Assembly (NCBI GenBank): GCA_014378465.1
Contig: JACMNQ010000082.1
Location: 53,853-117,852, forward strand
Length of the DNA: 64,000 nt
Direction: 5' to 3'
Source of the DNA: Oligoflexia bacterium
Lineage (GTDB): Bacteria > Bdellovibrionota > UBA1018
Shown: positions 1-9,169 of the stretch, piece after piece
How positions within the stretch are numbered: position 1 is the first letter of the stretch
How the letters are laid out: the number at the start of each line of letters is the position of its first letter
Notes under the pieces: generated by a model
Databases searched by the model: none
Seen by the model: only the letters and a program-made list of their open reading frames with translations
What the model was told of the DNA's origin: nothing
Translations under genes and position numbers: made by a program

Positions 1-527
1 ATGATACGGGCTGCAGCGCCACTCGCGAACACCTGATCGAAAACGGCGTGCTGAAACGCCCACTGGGCGGAATGGAAAGCCAACTCCGTGCAGGACTTGC
101 CGGAGTCGCCAATGCGCGGGCAAGTTCGTGGAACCGCGCGCCGATTGACCGGATGGCCAACATCAATCTTGAGCCTGGAACCAGTACTCTTGACGAAATG
201 ATCGCTTCGGTTGAACGAGGCATCATCATGGAGTCCAATCGCTCCTGGTCGATCGATGACTTCCGCAACAAATTTCAGTTCGGTTGCGAGTATGCACAGC
301 TCATCGAAAACGGAAAGATCACGCGCACCCTGAAGAATCCGAACTACCGCGGAGTCACCGTACCCTTCTGGAACAATCTCCGAAAAGTCGGAAATGCCGA
401 GACCGTGGGAACCTACGGCACGCCTCATTGTGGAAAAGGTGAACCCAACCAGGCGATTCGCGTGGGCCATGCTTCACCCGCATGCCTCTTTGATGGCATT
501 GAAGTGTTTGGCGGAGGTGCCGTATGA
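1..527 (+). CDS. tldD: TldD metalloprotease subunit, 5' end outside window
   Basis: This is the last ~175 codons of TldD, which with TldE (PmbA) forms a cytosolic zinc protease that trims unfolded or modified peptides. The frame is open from base 3 to the stop at 525-527, so the gene begins before the window. Family features seen are FGCEYAQLIENGKI, the PFWNNLRKVGNAETVG stretch and the closing CGKGEPNQAIRVGHASP block. The zinc-binding HExxxH helix would lie upstream and cannot be checked here. The stop overlaps the next start by four bases (ATGA), the usual coupling of a tldD-tldE pair. Nothing nearby points to a dedicated peptide substrate. Confidence 0.88.
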   Translation, partial: DTGCSATREHLIENGVLKRPLGGMESQLRAGLAGVANARASSWNRAPIDRMANINLEPGTSTLDEMIASVERGIIMESNRSWSIDDFRNKFQFGCEYAQLIENGKITRTLKNPNYRGVTVPFWNNLRKVGNAETVGTYGTPHCGKGEPNQAIRVGHASPACLFDGIEVFGGGAV

Positions 528-1912
528 ATGCGCTGCCGGCTTTCATGTCTCGCGACTATTTTGAACGACTCAAGGCCGACCTCATGGGTCAACTCTCGTC
601 CGGCCAGCACCTTTACCTGAGCCTTGCGGCCGAACAGACTCAGTTCATTCGAATCAACGGGCATCAGGTCCGCACGAAGGAAACGGGCGCAAGAATCAGA
701 CAGATTGGAACCGTTGAAGAAGCGCTGCTCACCTGCACCTACATTCATGAGTCGGCGCCCGGAATTCTTCACCGCAATGTGAGAACAGTGACTCTCTGCG
801 GAGACTATGGCCAGGACTGGGACCACGCGCAGAGCACGATCACTTACCTCAAGACCGAAACTCCCAGGATCCGGCAGGATCTTTTCGCGAAGTTGCCTGA
901 AAGGCTCACTTCGAGTGAAAAGGAGCAGACGGGAAAGCTGCTGTCCATTCATGAGGCTCCTGAAGCACTTCTTTCACCGATTGCCTCGGTTGATCTGGCT
1001 GGCATCTACAGTTCCGGAAAAATGGTCAGAGCCATGGCCAATTCGGCAGGCCTTCTTCACTGGTTTTCGACGGACACCTTCAACTTTGATTATTCGCTTT
1101 TCACCCCATCCCAAAGAGCGGTCAAGGCCACTTATTCCGGCACTCACTGGGACACTGCGGCCTATGCAGCTTCGATCACTTTGTCACAGGACAAACTGAA
1201 ACGCCTGGATCACCCGGCACGGAAACTGGGTCGGGGATCCTACCGGGCTTATCTCGAGCCTGCAGCCGTGCATGATCTGGTCAACATGTTTTCCTGGAAC
1301 TGCATCGGAGAAGCTTCCATTCAGCAGGGCCTCAGCCCCTTGAAGAAACTTCGAGGCGGGCAGACCCACTTTTCAAAAAAATTCAGCCTGAGCGAAGATT
1401 TCAGTCGCGGGGACACGCCGCGCTTCAACGAAGAGGGCGCACTCGCTCAAGAAAAGCTCGCCCTCATTCAGGACGGTCGCCTGACGAATGCCCTCATCAG
1501 CTCTCGCTCGGCAAAGGAGTATGGCCTGACTCCGAACGGAGCTTCGGCCAATGAAACAATGAGGTCACCCTCCGTGAAGACCGGGAGCCTGAAGAGTTCC
1601 GACATGCTCAAGCGTCTGGGAACGGGTCTTTACCTGTCGAACCTCCACTACCTGAACTGGAGCGATCCGGCCGAAGCGCGCATCACCGGCATGACCCGTT
1701 ACGCCTGTTTTTACGTCGAAAATGGTGAAATCATCGAGCCGATTGAAAACATGCGCTTTGACGACACGCTCTTTTCACTCCTCGGCGACGCGCTTGAGGA
1801 AGTGAGCGATCAGGCTGCCATCATTTCGAACACGGATACTTACGGAATGCGAAGCCTGGGGAGCGCCGCCATTCCCGGCATACTCGTTTCTGAAATGAAG
1901 CTGACCTTATAG
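524..1912 (+). CDS. tldE: TldE/PmbA-family partner of TldD
   Basis: This 462-residue protein belongs to the TldD/PmbA family and is the likely non-catalytic partner of the preceding gene. Near the C-terminus it carries TGMTRYACFYVENGEI followed by PIENMRF, and it ends in SAAIPGILVSEMKL, all typical of the family's closing beta domain. No HExxxH motif is present, as expected for TldE. The first Met overlaps the tldD stop; a second Met lies eight codons in. Known role: TldD/E completes microcin B17 maturation and degrades CcdA in enterobacteria; the substrate in this organism is unknown. Confidence 0.82.
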   Translation: MNALPAFMSRDYFERLKADLMGQLSSGQHLYLSLAAEQTQFIRINGHQVRTKETGARIRQIGTVEEALLTCTYIHESAPGILHRNVRTVTLCGDYGQDWDHAQSTITYLKTETPRIRQDLFAKLPERLTSSEKEQTGKLLSIHEAPEALLSPIASVDLAGIYSSGKMVRAMANSAGLLHWFSTDTFNFDYSLFTPSQRAVKATYSGTHWDTAAYAASITLSQDKLKRLDHPARKLGRGSYRAYLEPAAVHDLVNMFSWNCIGEASIQQGLSPLKKLRGGQTHFSKKFSLSEDFSRGDTPRFNEEGALAQEKLALIQDGRLTNALISSRSAKEYGLTPNGASANETMRSPSVKTGSLKSSDMLKRLGTGLYLSNLHYLNWSDPAEARITGMTRYACFYVENGEIIEPIENMRFDDTLFSLLGDALEEVSDQAAIISNTDTYGMRSLGSAAIPGILVSEMKLTL

Positions 1913-2875
1913 TTTAGCCAGTGCTTCGTTCAGACTCTTCATGAGTTCTGCGTCCGTTCCCTTGCCATCGGTCGGGTATCCTACCGGCTCAACCACGGTG
2001 CACCCCAGTCCTTTTTCTTCGAGAAGCTTCAGAACTCCAGCCGCATGAAGCCCGCCGAAAATCACGGCTATGTCCGTGTCTTTGGATTTTGACAGGGTTT
2101 TCGCGATCGTTTGAACCAGGCTCTGATTGCGCTTCTCCAGTCCCGCCTGTGCACGCGCGACCGCTGATTTCAGTTCCGTTTTCAGCATGTGAATGGCCTG
2201 ATCAACCGTGGTGGTCTTGGGCAGTTTGAAGCGCTCCACCACGCCATCCAGGTAATTTTTCGCACGCGTCGGATCATTGCGGTACTGCTCCAGGCGCAGG
2301 ATGAAGCCCAAGGTTCCGCGAGCATCTGAAAACGCGAGATTGGACTCCTTGATCAGGGATTCGTCATCCCCACAGAGAGTGGAAAGGTTCTTGCCATGCT
2401 TGGCTTCGAGCTTGAGCGGAATGCTCGTCATCACTCGCACGTAGTCCGGGTACTTCGCGATCTTCTCCAGATCCGGAAGAGTCCAACCATTGAATTTGAG
2501 CTTCGAGCCGTGCGAGATCTCGCCCATGCAGCCTTCGGCATAGATCGTCCTGAGCTGCCCCGCCGTGATCCACTGGTCGAGCTGCTGGTAGATGGCCACC
2601 TGATTTTTTGTTTGAGGTGGCTCCACAAAATTCTCGGTGTCTTTGGTGACCACGTCGGGAGCCAGGTGCCACTGCTCGAAGAACCAGACGTGTTGTTTCG
2701 AGGTTTTCGAGGCCGGCGAACTGCACTCGGCCACCGCTTTGCCGAAGGCGGGGTCGAGCTTCACCGGAGAGGCGCCCAGTGCCTGGGACAATCCCGAAAG
2801 GGAAGAGCCGAAGTGTCCGAGAAAAATTAGAGCTAGGGAGGAAATCAGGATACCGACGCGATTGAGATTGAGCAT
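1907..2875 (-). CDS. Secreted protein, TraB/ChaN-like
   Basis: An exported protein of about 323 residues. Starting at ATG 2875 gives a signal peptide with a hydrophobic core (GILISSLALIFLGHF) and an Ala-rich cleavage region; a GTG eight codons upstream (2899) is the alternative. The mature part opens with WFFEQWHLAPDV and ends with FGGLHAAGVLKLLEEKGL, an arrangement like the TraB/ChaN/Tiki superfamily, where N-terminal and C-terminal His-containing motifs build one site. This assignment is by motif resemblance only. The gene converges on tldE and overlaps its end by six bases. No function can be assigned. Confidence 0.6.
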   Translation of the reverse strand: MLNLNRVGILISSLALIFLGHFGSSLSGLSQALGASPVKLDPAFGKAVAECSSPASKTSKQHVWFFEQWHLAPDVVTKDTENFVEPPQTKNQVAIYQQLDQWITAGQLRTIYAEGCMGEISHGSKLKFNGWTLPDLEKIAKYPDYVRVMTSIPLKLEAKHGKNLSTLCGDDESLIKESNLAFSDARGTLGFILRLEQYRNDPTRAKNYLDGVVERFKLPKTTTVDQAIHMLKTELKSAVARAQAGLEKRNQSLVQTIAKTLSKSKDTDIAVIFGGLHAAGVLKLLEEKGLGCTVVEPVGYPTDGKGTDAELMKSLNEALAKL

Positions 2876-2911
2876 GAGAGATAAATTACCAGACCCCACC
2901 CGATGCGCAAA

Positions 2912-3043
2912 TCAAAAGCTCCAGGTCCTGGCCTCGGCCGTCAGATAGTCGACGAAGACCCGAGCTCTGTAAGCCAGAAGTCTGCGTGTGGGGCTGACTG
3001 CGCAGATCGCGGCGACTCCACTCCAGTGCTCACACTGAAATCG
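2912..3043 (-). pseudogene. Remnant of a LysR-family regulator (C-terminus only)
   Basis: The minus strand between the GH15 gene and the TraB-like gene reads GVAAICAVSPTRRLLAYR followed by ARVFVDYL and a stop at 2912-2914. This matches the usual end of LysR-type regulators, in which a 'YAVYPSRR' stretch is followed by 'KVRAFVDFL'. Nothing resembling the rest of the effector domain or the helix-turn-helix is present; upstream the frame runs into the GH15 gene. It is therefore read as a fossil tail left after deletion or rearrangement. It rests on about 35 residues, so a chance match is possible. Confidence 0.4.
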
Positions 3044-3044
3044 C

Positions 3045-5051
3045 TCATCCCCAGATTTCCTTTTCGAGATGACGATCCAGCACTTCTCGAACGAAGAGCA
3101 GGAACATGGCATGCGACCACGCCAGCGGGATGACCCAGCAGGGTTGTCCCGTTTCGCGGTGGACCTGCTCGGCGAGCATGCCCGTCGAAGTCGCCTTCTC
3201 CATCACCCAGTCAAAGCTCTCCTTGGCGTGAGCGAGGTCGCCTGTCGCCAGATCCACGGTTGCCAGCCAGAGCGTCGTCAGGATCCAGGGGTTTCCGCCT
3301 CGGTAGGTATCCTGTTCATACCGGATGATGCCGCCGACCTGATGATTCCACAACTTCTCCCGCAACTGCGCAACGACGCGTTTCGCGGCCACATCAGTTT
3401 TCTTGAAAATTCCGAAGGGATAGATCAGTCCCAACATTGAAATATCGGCCGCCTCATCCCAATAACCGCTCGGATCTTCGTAATTCCAGGAGCTCGTGAC
3501 GAACGAACGGCGGATCGGTCCTTCCGCCCCGAGAAATTTTTCCGAGATGATCTGCGCCAGCGCACGACCCCACTCGCGGTAATGCTTTTCAAGCCTCTGA
3601 TCTCCCAATTCATGCGCCAGGAACGACCCCGCCGTGAACGCCGATGAGACCGCGGCCAGTGAGTAGGCATGGATTCCCATGCGCTCTTCCCACAGATCGT
3701 GAGAAGGCCGCCCGAGGGGGTGCTTGGGGCCGTGAAACTGCTCCAGAAACGTCAGGCCCTTTTTGAGATTGGGCCAGATCCTTTCGAGCCAGAAAAGATC
3801 CTGAGTTTTTCGAAAGTGCAGGTAAGCTGCCCCGATCACGGTAGCAGGTTCATCAATCTGAATTCGGCCCCAGCTCGGTCCAGCGTGTTTGGTCGCCGCG
3901 TAACGCTGCCACCAGGTGCCTGAAGGATCCTGCGTGTCCTGGCAGAATTTGAAGTAATGCTCGACTCGTTCTCGGAACCCGAAAGCTCCCAGTGCGCTCG
4001 CCAGGTACGATCCGTCTCGAGGCCAGCTATACCCGTATCCGCCTGATACGCGCGAGTGTGGATCCACTTCGGCTGCCGCCATGAGGGCGCCCGTGTGCGT
4101 GTCCTGAAGCGCATGAAGAACATCAATGGATCTTTCAGCCAGCGCACGCACCCCCGCATGCGAGATCCGCTCAAGAATGTCATTGGCCGGCGCCAGTCGT
4201 CTGGCTGACATGCCGTCGATCATCTGAAAGAAACTTTTCGCCGGCACACTCTTCGTGCTCTTCAGCATCTGATCCATGACGGGTTCGCTTTCCGCGCAGA
4301 TGATCACGAATTCAATGCGGGAATTGCCACCCGGCTGGAGAGGATCATCCTGAGGAGCCAGGGCCGCGAAGGAGCCCCAGGTCGCTGGTCCCTGAACCAC
4401 CTGATCCCAGCCCAGCGGCGAAGAACCATGAGGAAAATCGTGAAGGTCACTCGCACCGATCGGAGCCGCGATTCTCTCCCCACTCCACAGCCGGGAGCGA
4501 TCATGTTCATTGAGGTGCCCCACTCTCACCCACTGAATGCGTTCCTTGGCGAAGATCCCAAGCCAGCGCTTGCCGCGGTGATGGACGATCCCGTTGAAAT
4601 CGGGATGAAAGAGCGAGCAGTGTGCGGAAGTCGAATTTCCCATCCAGGGGATGCACTGGTGCCAGACACCGGCTCTCTTCTCGCCGGAATTGGCCGATGA
4701 TTCGGAGATTTCCCAGGTATCGAGCATCGTCGCGTCGGTGGGATGCATTCCGATCCTTCTCACGACGGTCAGATCGCTCTTTCGATGGCGGTACTCCGCG
4801 TGGAGAATCTGCGTGCCGCTCAAAAGCCGGATGTGCGTCTCAAATTCTTCCGGAATCACCGGAATGATCTGAAGCGGCTCTCCGGCTTTCTCCAGCAGGA
4901 CCGCCGAACGGAAAACGCCGATCTTCGATTGCAAAGCATCGATGTTGGGAGCGAAAAGCTGTTCGATCTCTCCCATGGAATCGAAAGTCGCCAGCAGCGT
5001 TCCGTTGCCCATCTGAATTTCTGAAGGTGCTCTTGATTCCCAGCCGTTCAC
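3045..5051 (-). CDS. GH15 glucoamylase/glucodextranase-type glycoside hydrolase
   Basis: This 668-residue glycoside hydrolase of family 15 likely releases glucose from the ends of alpha-glucans. Residues 1-300 are an N-terminal beta-sandwich; the (alpha/alpha)6 barrel follows. Visible barrel motifs are GGYGYSWPRDGSYLASAL, HDLWEERMGIHAYSL with the general-acid Glu at 455/456, and LAEQVHRETG with the general-base Glu 628, followed by AWSHAMFL. There is no signal peptide, so it should act on cytosolic glycogen or maltodextrin. It is the last gene of the five-gene leftward glucan operon and overlaps the galT-like gene by four bases. Confidence 0.88.
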   Translation of the reverse strand: MNGWESRAPSEIQMGNGTLLATFDSMGEIEQLFAPNIDALQSKIGVFRSAVLLEKAGEPLQIIPVIPEEFETHIRLLSGTQILHAEYRHRKSDLTVVRRIGMHPTDATMLDTWEISESSANSGEKRAGVWHQCIPWMGNSTSAHCSLFHPDFNGIVHHRGKRWLGIFAKERIQWVRVGHLNEHDRSRLWSGERIAAPIGASDLHDFPHGSSPLGWDQVVQGPATWGSFAALAPQDDPLQPGGNSRIEFVIICAESEPVMDQMLKSTKSVPAKSFFQMIDGMSARRLAPANDILERISHAGVRALAERSIDVLHALQDTHTGALMAAAEVDPHSRVSGGYGYSWPRDGSYLASALGAFGFRERVEHYFKFCQDTQDPSGTWWQRYAATKHAGPSWGRIQIDEPATVIGAAYLHFRKTQDLFWLERIWPNLKKGLTFLEQFHGPKHPLGRPSHDLWEERMGIHAYSLAAVSSAFTAGSFLAHELGDQRLEKHYREWGRALAQIISEKFLGAEGPIRRSFVTSSWNYEDPSGYWDEAADISMLGLIYPFGIFKKTDVAAKRVVAQLREKLWNHQVGGIIRYEQDTYRGGNPWILTTLWLATVDLATGDLAHAKESFDWVMEKATSTGMLAEQVHRETGQPCWVIPLAWSHAMFLLFVREVLDRHLEKEIWG

Positions 5052-6205
5052 AGTTCTTTCTCCCGAAATGCTCTTGCCGCATCTTCTGGCGCGACTCGCA
5101 CCACCGGGATGCCTGTGGCGATCTCAAAGCCGGTTTTTCTGATCAGTCTCGGGTACACTCGCACGAACCAGTGCATGGAGGAACTGCCGGGATTGGCAAA
5201 ACCAAGGGGATTGGGTGCGGAAAAAATGACAATATTGAGAGCGAACTCTCCCAGCAGTCGATTGAGTCGGGTGAAGATCTGAGACACGAGCCGCGAGAGA
5301 TCGCGCAGTTCATCTTCGGTCGCATCCTGAAAATTGGAATGATGCTGCGAAGGATAGATCGAAAATTGATAGTCATACTCGGGCGCATAATCCATCAGCG
5401 CCACGAACTGAGTGGTTGCGGTCATGAAGCGCTCGGAATGAGCACGCCTAGACGACAGGTCGGCCTTCTTTTTCCGGGGAGGCGGAGTGGACATTCGTTC
5501 GTTCTGAGTGGATCGATTGGCCTGACCCATGAGATCCGGCTCCTCTTTCCTGAGCACTTCGCAGACCTGGCACTCACGCGCGGAGTTGAGACGCATCACG
5601 GGTTCCGGAATGAACGGCATCCCGAGCAACTCGAAATGGGGATGCTCGTGGTGAGTGCCTGCGGCAGTCTGGTGATTTTTGAAGAGTTGAACGTACAGGA
5701 GTCGGCGGTCCTGATAGAGATCACTCATTCTCTTCTGCAAAGTCTTGAACACCTGAATCGACCGCTCCACATCCATTTCCCAGAACGGAGCGTTGTGATT
5801 GGGACTTTCGACGATCACTTCGTGCACACCGAACCCGGGTTTGGAAGTGAGAAGAGCGCTGAGGGCTTCTGAATGCCCGAGTGCCTTGAGATCGGTGAAT
5901 AGATCGGGAGCTTCAAGCTTCATGGCGGGATGGCGATGAGCGAAAACGCGGGTCTGCCACCGATTCGGACCCGCGCTTGCCAGATCCTGTGTCCGGTAGA
6001 TCTCCGGAGATGAAAAAGCTTCATTGCCCGGGCAATAGGGACAAGGTCCTGGATAATCCAGCTGGTCCTCGAGAGGATGCGAGAGATGCACGGACTGCGC
6101 ACGGGGAGAAGCCTGGGTGACTCTCACCCGGTTCGGGCGCGTGGCTTTCTCAGGAACGATGAGACAGGGGTTGCCAAACAGCGGATCCGCTCTGAATTCA
6201 CTCAT
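5048..6205 (-). CDS. galT: Galactose-1-phosphate uridylyltransferase-like (GalT/HIT superfamily)
   Basis: A 385-residue GalT-type nucleotidyltransferase. GalT swaps UMP between UDP-glucose and galactose-1-phosphate through a uridylylated His. The zinc pair is in CPYCPGNE (Cys55, Cys58) and the catalytic HPH is in THHEHPH (His188, His190). Between residues 224 and 256 there is a polar, Arg/Lys/Pro-rich insertion that lies just after a second Cys pair. Its place inside a glycogen operon, coupled by ATGA on both sides, suggests it feeds or drains hexose-1-phosphate in glucan turnover; a related phosphorylase activity on NDP-glucose cannot be excluded. Similar galT-glucan clusters are known in Thermococcales. 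Confidence 0.82.
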   Translation of the reverse strand: MSEFRADPLFGNPCLIVPEKATRPNRVRVTQASPRAQSVHLSHPLEDQLDYPGPCPYCPGNEAFSSPEIYRTQDLASAGPNRWQTRVFAHRHPAMKLEAPDLFTDLKALGHSEALSALLTSKPGFGVHEVIVESPNHNAPFWEMDVERSIQVFKTLQKRMSDLYQDRRLLYVQLFKNHQTAAGTHHEHPHFELLGMPFIPEPVMRLNSARECQVCEVLRKEEPDLMGQANRSTQNERMSTPPPRKKKADLSSRRAHSERFMTATTQFVALMDYAPEYDYQFSIYPSQHHSNFQDATEDELRDLSRLVSQIFTRLNRLLGEFALNIVIFSAPNPLGFANPGSSSMHWFVRVYPRLIRKTGFEIATGIPVVRVAPEDAARAFREKEL

Positions 6206-7527
6206 GCCGTTGCTCGCTCACTTTCGTCAGATCGTTCGTGAAGGTGCTTCACCCGACGCTCCATGTCGGCGATCACATTCATGAAGAGAATATGCGCATC
6301 GTAGGGAGATTCATAGGGGCTGAAGTACTTGTGCACGTCTCCATCATTGAAATATTTCGTGCACATGTAATAGAAATGGTCGCTCGTCGTCAGCCGCCTC
6401 CAGGTTTCGAGCAGCTGTGCTCCTTTTTCACCGGGGGCCCTCCCCAGAGCTTCCGCCTCCTCTTTCACGGCCTTCTCCAGCGCATGGACCGCTCGAAGGG
6501 AAGAGTCCTGAATCCCATTGCCTTGCCAGGCAGAGAGGTCCCTTTCCGAATCAGCCCAGGAGAAAGGTTCTGGCGCATCGAGTTCATGAAGTTGAGCCAT
6601 GCCCGCCTGCCGGGCGGAGCTCACGGCTTCAGTCGGGGTCACGAACTGAAAACCTCGCTTCAGGAGTTTGCCGGGCAAGGCTCGCATGAAATCAAAGATA
6701 CCCGTGTCTTCCCACTGATGTTCACCGAAAGTTTCGTAATCCATGAAAAGACCCACGAAGGGATTTCCGCCCTGGGCTGCCACCGGATTTTCAGCGTCGA
6801 TGAAACGGATCCATTGCGCGAACTTTTCCGAGGTCAGGGGCCATTGGGCCCAGTCCCGGTCCGAGAAGCGAAAGGCGATGTCATCACTCAGGCGGTAATT
6901 CCTGAGGAGCGCGACCACTTCGCCTGCGCCCTTCATCCGGTATTTGAAAAGGGGGCTTCGGTTCGAAGCAGGACCAGGAGAAGAGCTGCCTTGCCCCCGC
7001 CGCATGATATGATCCGCGCTCTCCATGAGCATGCCCTCGAAACCCAGCTCCTGAACCTGCCGGGCGATCCCACTGCTCGAGATGAGTTCCGTGTTTCGGA
7101 ACACTCGGGACGGAGGAACGAGGAGCCGAGTGCAGAGCTGACGATGAATCGCGATCTGTTCCCTGAATTCTTCGGGACTGTGCAGTGCCGCCAGTGAATG
7201 GTGAGAAGTTTCAGAAAGCAATTCAACCTGGCCCGTCTCAAAAAGACGTTTGAAGGAAGGAATCACCTCGGGCGCGTATTCCTCCATCTGCTGGAGCACC
7301 GTGCCGGTGATTGAAAAAGCGGCCTTGAAAGCGGAACCGTGCTCCTGAATCAGGTCCAACAGGAGATTGTTCATGGGCAAGTAACATTTGTTCGCGACCT
7401 TGCGGAGAATCGTCGCATTCAGCTCCTCATCAAAGTAACTTTCACTGCGTCCCACTTCTCGAAAGCGGTACTGCCTCAATCGCCAGGGCTGATGAACCTG
7501 AAAGTAGAAGCAGAGGTCAGTTGCCAT
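6202..7527 (-). CDS. GH57 alpha-glucan hydrolase/transferase
   Basis: A glycoside hydrolase family 57 protein, ~441 residues from the chosen start. It opens with LCFYFQVHQPWRLRQYRF, the family's first conserved block, carries FRNTELISSSGIARQ (nucleophile-type Glu region) and LFMDYETFGEHQWED (Asp of region 4). GH57 members are amylases, 4-alpha-glucanotransferases or branching enzymes; the sequence does not decide between these. The ATG at 7527 has a strong purine-rich site (GGGGGAG) just upstream and overlaps the previous gene by 11 bases; the longer form from 7614 would overlap by 98. The absence of a signal peptide implies a cytosolic role. It could be the missing branching or disproportionating activity of this operon. 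Confidence 0.85.
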   Translation of the reverse strand: MATDLCFYFQVHQPWRLRQYRFREVGRSESYFDEELNATILRKVANKCYLPMNNLLLDLIQEHGSAFKAAFSITGTVLQQMEEYAPEVIPSFKRLFETGQVELLSETSHHSLAALHSPEEFREQIAIHRQLCTRLLVPPSRVFRNTELISSSGIARQVQELGFEGMLMESADHIMRRGQGSSSPGPASNRSPLFKYRMKGAGEVVALLRNYRLSDDIAFRFSDRDWAQWPLTSEKFAQWIRFIDAENPVAAQGGNPFVGLFMDYETFGEHQWEDTGIFDFMRALPGKLLKRGFQFVTPTEAVSSARQAGMAQLHELDAPEPFSWADSERDLSAWQGNGIQDSSLRAVHALEKAVKEEAEALGRAPGEKGAQLLETWRRLTTSDHFYYMCTKYFNDGDVHKYFSPYESPYDAHILFMNVIADMERRVKHLHERSDESERATA

Positions 7528-9169
7528 GGCTCCCCCGCGGCGCTTTCTGGCGGACATTTCCGGCCGGAGTGGTGAAGCGCTCATAAGTGTGAAGCGCTTT
7601 GATGGCTGAATCATCCCAGCTCAAGGCACGAACCTGAGCCATGCCCTCTTCGACCAGCTGCTTCGACAGTTCCGGAAGTCGAAGGGCGGCGATCATCTGA
7701 TCCGCCAATTTCTCATGATCCCAGAAATCGACCTGAAGGGCGCGACTGAGCACTTCTCTCACTCCGGACTGCTTGGACAGAATCACAGGGATGCCGTTGT
7801 GAATGGCTTCGAGAGCGACGAGGCCGAAGGGTTCTGAAATGCTCGGCATGACCAGCACTTTCGACTGTCCCAGAATGGCGTCCACTTGAGCGGGATTCAT
7901 GAAGCCCGTGAACTGAACGCGTTTCTCGATTCCAAGACTGTGAGCGAGCGCGCGCATCTGCTCGTTGAGATCCCCTGTCCCGATCATGAGGAACCTGGCC
8001 TCCGGAATGACTTCGGCCACGAGGGCGGCCGCCTTGAGAAAATGGTCAGGGCCCTTCTGAAAAGTCATGCGGCCCAGAAAAATCACCATCGGCTCCCTTT
8101 CAGCGTCGGGAGCAGTGAGAAGAGTCTGAGTCGCTTCATCCGGTGCATTGTAAAGCACACTGATCTTCCTGCGGTGGATGCCGTAAAGACGCTCAATGAT
8201 GCCTGCAGTGTACTTGCTCACCGCAAAAATGTGAGCCGCGCGATTGAAGGCTTCGCGTTCGATCCGGAACACGTCACTGTTGAGCACATCTCCGGAACGG
8301 TCGTACTCGGTGGCATGCACATGAAGAAACACGGGGACTCCGGTGATTCTCTGGTATTCAAAAGCGGCCGGAAAAGTCATCCAGTCATGAGCATGGACCA
8401 CATCCACTTCATGAAATTCGGCAAGCTGCCTCACGCTGAAGCAGAACTTCTCAATCTCGCTCCACAGGTTCTTGCCATAGATTTCAGCATTCGCGCCCAG
8501 AAGCTCGGGGGGCGGGACCTGAGCTTCAGACAGGGGGGCTGCAAGAATGCGCTCGCGCAGAGAAGCCGCCACCGCCTCCGTATCCTCGTTGAATTCATGA
8601 TCCTCGTAACCCGTACCCAGGTAGTCATCAGCGCTCGACGCCTCGGTCACGGACACGCTGGGCTCAGGGTCCGCGTCTCTCAGAGCTTTTCCGAAGTTTC
8701 CGGGCGTTGAAAAAATACGGGACTCGAAAATCTTTCGAATGTGCTCAGGCATCGGAGTTTCGGGTGCCCGCCCGTAAGGGAGAAGCTCCGCGGGCGACTT
8801 CGAATGGGTGATGCTCCCCGCTTTCCTTTGCACTTCGGTGGGCACTTCGGTGGGCGTTTCGGTGTCGGGCCAGCCCGCCTCAATCAGACATTCCCGGGCT
8901 CCTACGACTTCGAGGCGTTCTTCCGAAATTCGGTTGGGAAATGTGGGAAGAACGAAATGAACCTGAGCTCCCTGACGGGCCAGCGCCTGAGAAAATCCGC
9001 GACAGGCTTTTCCCAAGCCACCCGCGTAGCGAGGCGGATACTCCCAACCGAGCATCAGGACTCGCGGCCCTCCCGAAGAATGCTTTTCACGAGTGGGTCG
9101 TGTCACCTGGGCTGATCCCGTTCTGGAATTCTTGGGTGTCGATTGCACTGTTTCAAAGTCCCACAGCAC
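7517..9169 (-). CDS. GT4/glycogen-synthase-like glycosyltransferase
   Basis: A 550-residue GT-B glycosyltransferase that probably elongates alpha-1,4-glucan. The N-domain begins with LMLGWEYPPRYAGGLGKA (donor loop with the conserved glycines) and holds VDVVHAHDW; the C-domain has VIFLGRMTFQKGPD and SEPFGLVALEAIHNGIP, the EX7E sugar-nucleotide site. Residues ~95-225 are a poorly conserved, acidic, Pro/Thr-rich insertion. Part of it is encoded by a 12-bp tandem repeat at 8831-8864 that gives PTEVPTEV. Two overlapping gene junctions (17 and 11 bases) place it firmly between the debranching enzyme and GH57. The organism's GlgC and a classical GlgB are not in the window. Confidence 0.83.
   Translation of the reverse strand: MLWDFETVQSTPKNSRTGSAQVTRPTREKHSSGGPRVLMLGWEYPPRYAGGLGKACRGFSQALARQGAQVHFVLPTFPNRISEERLEVVGARECLIEAGWPDTETPTEVPTEVQRKAGSITHSKSPAELLPYGRAPETPMPEHIRKIFESRIFSTPGNFGKALRDADPEPSVSVTEASSADDYLGTGYEDHEFNEDTEAVAASLRERILAAPLSEAQVPPPELLGANAEIYGKNLWSEIEKFCFSVRQLAEFHEVDVVHAHDWMTFPAAFEYQRITGVPVFLHVHATEYDRSGDVLNSDVFRIEREAFNRAAHIFAVSKYTAGIIERLYGIHRRKISVLYNAPDEATQTLLTAPDAEREPMVIFLGRMTFQKGPDHFLKAAALVAEVIPEARFLMIGTGDLNEQMRALAHSLGIEKRVQFTGFMNPAQVDAILGQSKVLVMPSISEPFGLVALEAIHNGIPVILSKQSGVREVLSRALQVDFWDHEKLADQMIAALRLPELSKQLVEEGMAQVRALSWDDSAIKALHTYERFTTPAGNVRQKAPRGSHGN

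Noticed and set aside
7528..7614. Longer GH57 start at 7614
   Set aside because: The extra 29 residues overlap the upstream transferase gene and are not family-like; 7527 has a strong ribosome-binding site.
8831..8864. 12-bp tandem repeat as a CRISPR-like or phase-variable element
   Set aside because: Fewer than three in-frame copies inside a coding insertion; unit length keeps the frame, so it only varies a linker.
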